A DNA stretch of 15,372 bases from assembly GCA_016926985.1 (NCBI GenBank), contig JAFGNO010000101.1, positions 1 through 15,372 on the forward strand. The letters are read 5' to 3'. Below, one piece after another: positions 1 through 6,209 of this stretch; position 1 is the first letter of the stretch, and each line of letters starts with the position of its first letter. The notes beneath the pieces were generated by a model. That model ran no database searches, was not told the origin of the DNA, and worked only from the letters and a program-made list of their open reading frames with translations. The stretch is from Anaerolineae bacterium (GTDB lineage Bacteria; Chloroflexota; Anaerolineae; Aggregatilineales; UBA3940). The translations under genes were made by a program, and so were the position numbers.

Positions 1-93
1 CCGTTCAGTCTTCCCACTTCGTAACAATCCTTCCAGGTCTTTTCGCTCGGTTTCCCCCAACTTGATGATGTATTTGTATGCCATCCGTGCCAT
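1..93 (-). CDS. IS630-family transposase, N-terminal fragment cut by window edge
   Basis: The minus strand from 93 to 1 encodes 31 open residues beginning MARMAYKYIIKLGETERKD and continuing with an LEGLLRSGKTER stretch. The pattern of a short beta-like lead, a 'tEeR..Le.LlrsGKt.aR' segment and the expected start of a helix-turn-helix matches the N-terminus of IS630/Tc1-mariner-type transposases. These proteins cut and paste DNA at TA targets using a DDE catalytic domain, which would lie to the left of the window. The start at 93 is chosen because GGAGAG lies five to six bases upstream; the second Met at 84 has no ribosome binding site. Whether the full gene is intact or frameshifted, as is common in this family, cannot be seen. 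Confidence 0.72.
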   Translation of the reverse strand, partial: MARMAYKYIIKLGETERKDLEGLLRSGKTER

Positions 94-103
94 TTTTCTC
101 TCC

Positions 104-138
104 GGGTTTAGGGTTCGTTCGCTATTCTACCTAAACCC
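104..138. repeat. 9-bp perfect inverted repeat upstream of the transposase
   Basis: GGGTTTAGG at 104-112 and CCTAAACCC at 130-138 are exact reverse complements separated by 17 nt. The right arm lies in the predicted promoter spacer and the left arm between the promoter and the ribosome binding site (minus strand). It may be a transposase or regulator binding site, part of the IS end, or an mRNA hairpin that limits transposase translation. Confidence 0.55.
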
Positions 139-153
139 AAAGAATTTCTGCAA
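124..153 (-). promoter_or_regulatory. Predicted sigma70-type promoter of the transposase gene
   Basis: On the minus strand TTGCAG (153-148) and TAGAAT (129-124) are spaced by 18 nt and precede the start codon at 93 by a plausible leader. Sequence match only. Confidence 0.4.
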
Positions 154-166
154 CGCTGTACTAGCC

Positions 167-196
167 CGCCCCGGAGTGCATCTCCGGGGCGTTTTT
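167..196 (+). terminator. Rho-independent terminator, + strand
   Basis: A 10-bp perfect GC-rich stem (CGCCCCGGAG at 167-176 with CTCCGGGGCG at 182-191) and a 5-nt loop are followed directly by TTTTT at 192-196. The U-tract is on the + strand, yet no + strand gene precedes it in the window; to its left is the minus-strand transposase. The stop codon of the minus-strand oxidoreductase (195-197) lies in the T-run, so the hairpin could also shape the 3' end of that mRNA, but no U-run follows it in that direction. Confidence 0.8.
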
Positions 197-1577
197 ATAG
201 CTGTCCCGTATCGTCCCAGCATTCCAGTTTTGCACGGTAAGCCGGATCATCATATCGCTCCATCCTGAAGAAAGCAGCATAGGGCGGCAGCCTTGTCTTC
301 AAAATATGTGCGGTAAGCAGATCTGCTGCGCCGCAGGCAGCCATCAGGCCAAACCCGGAAAGCGCGCCGATCAGGTAGGCGCCTTCCACAGGCAGAGGGC
401 AGGCCAGCAGGCGGTTTTCGCGCGTTTTGGTATAGTACCCCCCATCAACACTCGGTTTCGGCAGGTTAGAGACATAAGCCGCCAGCGCCGGGACAATCGC
501 CGCCAGCCCGCGCATCACAATCTCCGGATAAAGCGGGTCAAAGTGTATTGGGTAGACTTCGTCGGTTGGTTCCGCATCATAAGGCCACAAACCCAGGATC
601 ACCTGGCTGCCTTTCCCTCCTTCCGGGCGGGTATGGACGCCGGGCGGGAATATGCCAAGCATCCAGCGTAGTTCCTCGGTCTCTTCGAGCATCGCCCGTT
701 CTTCTGATGTCCATCCCAGGCACTGCGGGTCATCCCAGATCAGCAGGGGCGCATCACGCGGCAGCAGGCCAAGGTGGTCTTTGAACACGACTTTCAGATG
801 GCGTTCAGAAAAAACCGGCAGGTGTATGTCCAGCAGGGAGGCGACTGGCTGGATATATGGCCCGGCGGCATTGACAAATATACCTGTGGAAATGCACTCC
901 TCATGCCCGTCAGGAAAAGCCAGCCTCACACCTCTTATTGCATTGTGCCGGATATCAATGCCATCAACCCGCGCGTTGACAACCCTCACCCCATTCTGCC
1001 GGGCGCGCTCCAGGAGCAGCATTCCAAGCTGCTGACCGCTGAACCAGCCGCAGCGGCGTGTATGCAGCACAGCAACCACCTGCTCTGAAAGACAGGGGAA
1101 ATGCTTGCGGATCAACGCCTGATCGGTAATAAAGTCAGCGCCATCCGGCTGCTCTTCAAACCCTTCCGGCGATGAAGGTAGATATGCCGGCTCATTGCAT
1201 GCCCCGCTATGGATACGGAGTTCACCAGCCCCCTGCTGTTCAGCAATTTTACTGCTCTTGAGGTAGCACTCTGCCTGCTCCTTTCTGCCGGTGGTATAGA
1301 CATAGCCGCGCCGGTTCATCAGAAACCGGTTGTCGCTGGCGCGGGCCAGTTCTTCGAGCAGGTCGATGCTCCGGTCCATCAGCGCGATCATCGATCCATC
1401 CGGGCCGGGCCACCAGTTGCGGTAAGCTTCGGTCGATTTATCGCTGGTCAGGGTCAGGGGAGGGCGCTCATCCGCGAGGAGAATCGTTCCGTTAACCTCA
1501 CGGCTGAGGAAATAGGCCGCGCTAATACCGGCGATCCCCGCGCCACAGATCACGATATCTGCCGTACGATCGGGCAT
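195..1577 (-). CDS. FAD-dependent oxidoreductase, DAO / glycine oxidase superfamily
   Basis: A 460-residue flavoprotein of the D-amino acid oxidase fold (DadA, sarcosine oxidase and glycerol-3-phosphate dehydrogenase relatives). The N-terminus holds the dinucleotide-binding Rossmann motif GAGIAG (12-17) followed by acidic residues at 36-37 that would bind the ribose. An STEAYRNWWPG segment (48-58) follows, and the C-terminus has the second FAD-contacting stretch GALSGFGLMAA (404-414). These enzymes oxidise a C-N or C-OH bond and pass electrons to O2 or to the respiratory chain; the substrate cannot be read from sequence. No signal peptide, so probably cytoplasmic. The start at 1577 has GGAGGT three bases upstream. 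It is divergent from lutABC with about 100 nt between them, which suggests related metabolism or shared control. Length is slightly above the 380-430 typical of the family. Confidence 0.85.
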   Translation of the reverse strand: MPDRTADIVICGAGIAGISAAYFLSREVNGTILLADERPPLTLTSDKSTEAYRNWWPGPDGSMIALMDRSIDLLEELARASDNRFLMNRRGYVYTTGRKEQAECYLKSSKIAEQQGAGELRIHSGACNEPAYLPSSPEGFEEQPDGADFITDQALIRKHFPCLSEQVVAVLHTRRCGWFSGQQLGMLLLERARQNGVRVVNARVDGIDIRHNAIRGVRLAFPDGHEECISTGIFVNAAGPYIQPVASLLDIHLPVFSERHLKVVFKDHLGLLPRDAPLLIWDDPQCLGWTSEERAMLEETEELRWMLGIFPPGVHTRPEGGKGSQVILGLWPYDAEPTDEVYPIHFDPLYPEIVMRGLAAIVPALAAYVSNLPKPSVDGGYYTKTRENRLLACPLPVEGAYLIGALSGFGLMAACGAADLLTAHILKTRLPPYAAFFRMERYDDPAYRAKLECWDDTGQL

Positions 1578-1601
1578 AAGACCTCCAGTTAGGGTGCTTT
1601 C

Positions 1602-1629
1602 TTGAAGGGTATAAGGATTGTGATATGAT
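1602..1629 (+). promoter_or_regulatory. Predicted sigma70-type promoter of the lut operon
   Basis: TTGAAG at 1602-1607 and TATGAT at 1624-1629 are spaced by 16 nt, upstream of lutA in the divergent intergenic region. The transcript would begin near 1636 and leave a leader of about 40 nt. Sequence match only. Confidence 0.5.
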
Positions 1630-1677
1630 CGGAGCCATTACCGCAACTTAAGCCTCTACTGATTGAATGGTGTGTCC

Positions 1678-2421
1678 ATGCCAGCGCCGCAGCCCGTTGA
1701 CCTGTTTGTGACCTGCCTGATTGATGCCCTCTTCCCGGATGTTGCCCGGTCGGTAATGACTGTTTTCAACCATCTCGGTATCCATGTCAATGTACCCGAA
1801 GGCCAGACCTGCTGCGGTCAACCGGCTTTCAACGCCGGGTACTGGGATGAAGCACGGGAGATGGCGCGTCATATGCTGGATGTATTTGCCCGGTCAGATC
1901 GGCCCGTTATTATCCCTTCTGGCTCATGTGGCGCGATGGTCAGCCAGCATTACCTGGAGCTGTTCAAGGACGACCCGGAATATCGTCTCAAGGCAGAGGC
2001 ACTTGCCGGACGCACTGTAGAGTTTACCCAGTACCTGGTCGATATTCTGGGTATAACCGATATCGGCGCCCGGTTTGAGCACAGCGTCGTTTACCATCCA
2101 TCCTGCCACACGCTCCGCGGCATGGGTATCGACCGGCAGCCCAGGGCACTCCTCAATAAAGTCAAAGGCCTGCGCGTGCTGGATCAGACAGACCCCTACA
2201 CCTGCTGTGGGTTTGGCGGGGTGTTTGCGGTTAAGATGGGCGAGATCAGTGGGGCCATGCTGGCGAACCGGCTCAAAGCCTTCCAGGAAACGCAGGCAGA
2301 TTATGTGGTCGCCTGTGATGTGAGTTGCCTGATGCATATTGAAGGTGGGCTGCGAAAGGCAGGCAGCCCGATTCGAACCATGCATATCGCTCAGCTTCTG
2401 GATCAAGGATTGGGAAAATGA
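1678..2421 (+). CDS. lutA: LutA: (Fe-S)-binding subunit of L-lactate oxidation complex
   Basis: A 247-residue protein with two cysteine-rich CCG domains, as in Bacillus LutA (YkgE) and the heterodisulfide reductase HdrB family. Domain 1: C13, C45-C46-G, C84. Domain 2: C143 (HPSCH), C176-C177-G (TCCGFGG), C213/C217. These bind an iron-sulfur cluster and move electrons in the LutABC complex that oxidises L-lactate to pyruvate in the cytoplasm. The length matches the family (about 240). The start is unsure: ATG 1678 gives the usual family N-terminus (short lead, then LFVTCL), whereas TTG 1663 and GTG 1672 are in frame upstream; none has a clear Shine-Dalgarno sequence. First gene of a tightly packed operon; its stop overlaps lutB by 4 nt. 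Confidence 0.92.
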   Translation: MPAPQPVDLFVTCLIDALFPDVARSVMTVFNHLGIHVNVPEGQTCCGQPAFNAGYWDEAREMARHMLDVFARSDRPVIIPSGSCGAMVSQHYLELFKDDPEYRLKAEALAGRTVEFTQYLVDILGITDIGARFEHSVVYHPSCHTLRGMGIDRQPRALLNKVKGLRVLDQTDPYTCCGFGGVFAVKMGEISGAMLANRLKAFQETQADYVVACDVSCLMHIEGGLRKAGSPIRTMHIAQLLDQGLGK

Positions 2422-3830
2422 ACCTCGAAGCACCAACCAGCTCATTTCACCATCGTGTCCAGGATGCTTTTCAAAACCCGGGTCGCCTTGAAGCGATCAG
2501 GCAGGCCGCGGCCCGCTTTTACGAGCACCGGGATGCCGTGCTGGGCGCACTTCAAGACGCAGATGCGCTGCGCGATCTGGCGCGCCTGATCAGGGCGCAC
2601 ACTATCGCCAACCTTGATACCTACCTGGTGCAGTTTGAGGTCAGTGTACAACAAGCGGGCGGGCAGGTTCACTGGGCCAGGGATGCTGCTGAAGCCCGGT
2701 CAATCGTATTGGATATTGCTTGCCAGGCTGATGCAAAGCGCATCGCCAAATCAAAAAGCATGGTGACCGAAGAAATCCGGCTCAATAAGGCGCTGATGGA
2801 TGCAGGACTGGAAGTCATCGAGACTGATCTGGGCGAATTCATCGCCCAGCTTGGTGGCGACCACCCCTCGCACATCATTGCCCCTGTTCTTCACCTGACC
2901 CGGCAGGAAATCGGCGCGATCTTCCAGGAGAAGCTGGGTGTAGACTATACCGATGACCCGCTGGCGCTCAACCAGATCGCGCGGGAAAAACTGCGAGAGG
3001 TATACCTGTCCAGCGATATTGGAATCACCGGCTGTAATTTTGCCGTGGCAGAGTCAGGCACTATCTGTCTGGCTACCAACGAAGGCAATGGGCGGATGGT
3101 GACAACCCTGCCCCGTGTACATATTGCTATCATGGGTATGGAGCGGATTGTCCCCACCCTGGATGACCTGGCGGTTATGCTCCAGTTATTGGGACGCAGC
3201 GCCACCGGTCAGAAGATGACCGTCTACACATCGCTGATCAATGGCCCACGCCGCCAGGGCGATCCACACGGTCCGGATGCTGTCCATGTGATTATTCTGG
3301 ACAACGGTCGCACCAAAGCTCTGGCAGGTGATCTGGCCGAGATCCTCTATTGCATCCGGTGCGGGGCCTGCCTGAACGTCTGCCCGGTGTATAAGACCAT
3401 CGGTGGTCATGCATACGGTAGTGTGTATCCTGGCCCGGTGGGGGCGATCATCTCCCCTATCCTGGGCGGGATTCCTGCCTTTGCCGACCTGCCCCACGCC
3501 AGCACCCTGTGTGGGGCCTGCCAGGAGGTCTGCCCGGTCAGGATCGATCTGCCGGCGCTTCTCCTGCGGCTGCGCCGTGATACAGTCGTCGAGGGGCAGT
3601 CTCCTTCCTGGCTGCGGAGAGGTATGCAGATCTATGCAAAGACTGCCAGCAAGCCCTCACGCTTCTCATTGGCAACAGGGGTGGCCGCGCTCGGTACGCG
3701 CCTTTTGGGCCGCGACTGGATCAGGTTGCCCTTTCCGGGGCCGCTTGCTGCCTGGACCCGCTTTCGCCACTTCCCGGTTTTTGCCCGCCGGATATTTCAG
3801 CACCAGTTGAAGGATGACCAGCATGAGTGA
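2418..3830 (+). CDS. lutB: LutB: LUD domain plus 4Fe-4S ferredoxin subunit of lactate oxidation complex
   Basis: A 470-residue LutB (YkgF) homologue. Residues ~70-295 form the LUD (DUF162) domain, with KSKSM (111-115) and the AESGT (211-215) conserved segments. They are followed by two ferredoxin-like cysteine clusters, C312-x2-C315-x2-C318-x3-CP and C365-x2-C368-x3-CP, joined by the family-typical GGHAYGSVYPGP stretch (329-340). The subunit carries electrons between LutA and LutC during L-lactate oxidation. ATG overlaps the lutA stop as ATGA, which indicates translational coupling. The C-terminal tail (~390-470) is basic and less conserved, as usual. Length agrees with the family (about 470-480). 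Confidence 0.95.
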   Translation: MNLEAPTSSFHHRVQDAFQNPGRLEAIRQAAARFYEHRDAVLGALQDADALRDLARLIRAHTIANLDTYLVQFEVSVQQAGGQVHWARDAAEARSIVLDIACQADAKRIAKSKSMVTEEIRLNKALMDAGLEVIETDLGEFIAQLGGDHPSHIIAPVLHLTRQEIGAIFQEKLGVDYTDDPLALNQIAREKLREVYLSSDIGITGCNFAVAESGTICLATNEGNGRMVTTLPRVHIAIMGMERIVPTLDDLAVMLQLLGRSATGQKMTVYTSLINGPRRQGDPHGPDAVHVIILDNGRTKALAGDLAEILYCIRCGACLNVCPVYKTIGGHAYGSVYPGPVGAIISPILGGIPAFADLPHASTLCGACQEVCPVRIDLPALLLRLRRDTVVEGQSPSWLRRGMQIYAKTASKPSRFSLATGVAALGTRLLGRDWIRLPFPGPLAAWTRFRHFPVFARRIFQHQLKDDQHE

Positions 3831-4470
3831 CTCGCGCCAGCAGGTTTTGAACGCAATCCGGCAGACGCTCCCGAATGCCCTGCTGCCTGATGCACACCCA
3901 GAACATCCCAAGCGGTCAATTGCAACTCCCCCAGACGGCATTGACCGGTTCATTGCTGAGGCAGAACTCCTATCCGCCCGGGTGATTCGGGCAGGGGATT
4001 CACTGGAAACGGCAGAGCAGGTTGTCAGAATCCTGACTGAAAACAACTGGCGCCGGGTTTTCGCCTGGCCCTGGGAAGAGATAGGCTGCAAGGAACTCCC
4101 TGACCGGCTGGCTGATGCCGGGGTTGCGGCACATTTTCAGGGAAACCCGGTCGATCTTGCTGCGCTGCCGGTTGGCATCACCGGCGCTGAAGCAGCGCTG
4201 GCCGATACGGGCACCATTGTTGTAAGAGGCGGGGAAGGGCGCTCAATGCTCGCCTCACTGCTCCCGCCAGTGCATATCGCGCTGGTGGATAGCCGCCGGT
4301 TATTCCCCTGTTTATCCGCCTATCTGGACAGCCTGCCAGGCAGCGATCACCTGGCAGCCGCCAGCAACACCGTCTTTATCAGCGGTCCGAGCCGTACCGC
4401 CGACATTGAGCAGACCCTCACGCTGGGTGTTCATGGCCCGCGCGAACTCATCATCATTCTGTGGGGATAA
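3823..4470 (+). CDS. lutC: LutC: LUD domain subunit of lactate oxidation complex
   Basis: A 215-residue LUD-domain protein (YkgG/LutC). Family signatures are GITGAEAALADTGTIVV, then PPVHIALVD and, near the end, FISGPSRTADIE and LGVHGPREL, which is the standard LutC C-terminus. It works with LutA and LutB in converting L-lactate to pyruvate. ATG at 3823 is preferred over ATG 3814 because AAGGA (3810-3814) lies eight bases ahead of it and MSDSRQQVLNAIR is a normal family start. It overlaps lutB by 8 nt. No lactate permease (LutP/LldP) or LutR regulator is adjacent. Confidence 0.93.
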   Translation: MSDSRQQVLNAIRQTLPNALLPDAHPEHPKRSIATPPDGIDRFIAEAELLSARVIRAGDSLETAEQVVRILTENNWRRVFAWPWEEIGCKELPDRLADAGVAAHFQGNPVDLAALPVGITGAEAALADTGTIVVRGGEGRSMLASLLPPVHIALVDSRRLFPCLSAYLDSLPGSDHLAAASNTVFISGPSRTADIEQTLTLGVHGPRELIIILWG

Positions 4471-4472
4471 CG

Positions 4473-6209
4473 GTGATCAAGCACCTGCCAGGGGCCTTGC
4501 CCGCAGCACTGCAGCATGTTAGATTCCGCAGCATGATAAGTGCACGCTTGCTTGCTACCCTTATGTCAATATTGACCTGCCTGGGTTTCCTGCTTTCTGG
4601 CTGTCAGCCCGGTGGACAGTCGGAAATGCCCATTACCCTGATTGTTGATGGGCAAACAAGGGAAATCTCTGTGGCAGATACCCCCATCGTCAGTGATGTG
4701 CTTCAGCGCGAAGGGGTTGTGTTAGGCACCCTGGATCGCGTGAATCCCCCTCCCTATAACCGGGTGACCAACGGGATGACTATCACCGTGGTTCGCGTTG
4801 TGGAGGAGACCCTCGTTCAGCAGGAGATTGTCCCATTTGGCAGCCGGACGATGATCAACGATGGTCTCCCCGCGGGTGAAACCCGTCTGCTCCAGCAGGG
4901 AGCCAACGGCGTGGCGGAGGTCACTTACCGGGTAGTCAAGGAAGATGGCATTGAGATTTCCCGCGTCGAAGTACGCCGCTATCTGCTCACCCCGCCGCAG
5001 GACGAGATCATCGCCATAGGCAGTCAGGAAGACCTCACAACAGTGACCATGCCTGGCACACTGGCATATATCTCCTCCGGCAACGCCTGGATTATCCGCC
5101 AGAACAGCGCCAACCGGATCGCTTTGACACTGGACGGCGGATTGGATGAGAAAGTTTTCGAGCTGTCAGAAGATGGACGCCGACTTCTCTTCACCCGGTC
5201 AGCAGATTCAACCTCAGACGAGGAGGAGTTCAATACGCTGTGGGCCATTCTGGATACCACGGATCCCCAGGCGGGCCCGGTACAGCTTGACCTCAGTAAT
5301 ATCCTTTTCGCCGACTGGGTTCCTGGAACCCGGCGGACCATTATTTATTCCACTGCCGAACCCCGTGACAGTTTTCCTGGATGGCAGGCCAATAACGATC
5401 TCTGGCGTGCTCAGATCAGTCCAACCGGCGCGCTGCTGGAGCGCGAACTGCTTCTGGAGCCCTCAAGTGGAGGGGTTTACGGCTGGTATGGTACTGTCTT
5501 CGCCATTTCCCCGGTGGATATGACAATTGCCTGGGCGCAGCCAGATGCGGTGGGGATACTCATTCCTGAGTTCAATACGGGCACTGGCAGCAGCGAGTCT
5601 GCCACAGAAGAACCGGCTGAGAATCCGGGTGACAGCGGTCTACCATCGGCCTATACCAGGCGCACGCTGGCGACCTTTGCGCCCTGGAATGCCTACGATT
5701 TTGTCTGGATTCCATCCCCGGCTTGGTCATCGGATGGTCGGTTATTTGCTGCGGTGCTCCACGGACCTCCCATTGGCGCCGAAACGCCCGAAGACAGCCC
5801 GGTCTTTTCAGTGGTTGTCTTTTCGGGGACGGGCAATTATCAGGTCACGCTGGTTGAACAGGCTGGCATGTGGGCCTTGCCCCAGTACTCGCTCGCCTCA
5901 GTATCTGCTGAGCCAGAAAGCAGCCCATTGCTTCTCTATTTGCAGGCCAACGATCCGCTTGACAGCGTGTTTAGCTGGTATCGTATGGTGGTGGTTGATG
6001 CAGATGGTAGCAATGGACAGATCGTTTATCCCTATCTGGATAAACCAGGCCTTCAACCGCAGACGCTCTGCTGGTCACCTGATGGGAATCATGTCGCGTT
6101 GATTGACCCCGGCCCCACCGGCAACCTGTTCATTGTTGATGTAATCACTGGATTGGCCCAGCGGATCACCTCAGACGGGCTGAGCAGTTCTCCCCGTTGG
6201 GCACCCTGA
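4473..6209 (+). CDS. Lipoprotein with DUF348, G5 domain and TolB/WD40-like beta-propeller
   Basis: 578 residues from GTG 4473, which has GGGGA five bases upstream; GTG 4461 and ATG 4533 are alternatives, and ATG 4533 gives a standard-length signal peptide. A hydrophobic stretch ends in lipobox LLSGC (Cys44 from 4473), so the protein is likely lipidated and anchored outside the cytoplasmic membrane. DUF348 (ubiquitin-like, ~54-107) is followed by a G5 domain (~108-184) with the typical pattern E-x2-PF..., a QQGANG turn and a closing IG. The rest (~190-578) resembles TolB/PD40 propeller blades (WSSDGRLFA, WSPDGNHVALID, SSPRWAP), with a Ser/Glu/Pro-rich low-complexity linker near 368-390. G5 domains bind glycans such as N-acetylglucosamine polymers, so a cell-surface or polysaccharide-linked role is inferred. 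It starts three bases after lutC and its stop overlaps the next ATG (TGATG). Confidence 0.85.
   Translation: MIKHLPGALPAALQHVRFRSMISARLLATLMSILTCLGFLLSGCQPGGQSEMPITLIVDGQTREISVADTPIVSDVLQREGVVLGTLDRVNPPPYNRVTNGMTITVVRVVEETLVQQEIVPFGSRTMINDGLPAGETRLLQQGANGVAEVTYRVVKEDGIEISRVEVRRYLLTPPQDEIIAIGSQEDLTTVTMPGTLAYISSGNAWIIRQNSANRIALTLDGGLDEKVFELSEDGRRLLFTRSADSTSDEEEFNTLWAILDTTDPQAGPVQLDLSNILFADWVPGTRRTIIYSTAEPRDSFPGWQANNDLWRAQISPTGALLERELLLEPSSGGVYGWYGTVFAISPVDMTIAWAQPDAVGILIPEFNTGTGSSESATEEPAENPGDSGLPSAYTRRTLATFAPWNAYDFVWIPSPAWSSDGRLFAAVLHGPPIGAETPEDSPVFSVVVFSGTGNYQVTLVEQAGMWALPQYSLASVSAEPESSPLLLYLQANDPLDSVFSWYRMVVVDADGSNGQIVYPYLDKPGLQPQTLCWSPDGNHVALIDPGPTGNLFIVDVITGLAQRITSDGLSSSPRWAP

Larger units (their letters stand above)
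1..160 (-). mobile_element. End of an IS630-type insertion sequence (boundary approximate)
   Basis: The transposase start at 93 implies that an IS end lies shortly upstream of it, that is to the right. A perfect 9-bp inverted repeat (104-112 GGGTTTAGG, 130-138 CCTAAACCC) falls in this leader. IS630 elements insert at TA; TA dinucleotides at 159-160 and 162-163 are possible junctions just before the terminator at 167. The exact terminal inverted repeat cannot be fixed because the other end is outside the window. Confidence 0.4.

Noticed and set aside
62..268. A 68-codon + strand frame crossing the terminator at 167-196
   Set aside because: It spans the transposase start, a terminator hairpin and the 3' end of the oxidoreductase gene, and its product resembles nothing.
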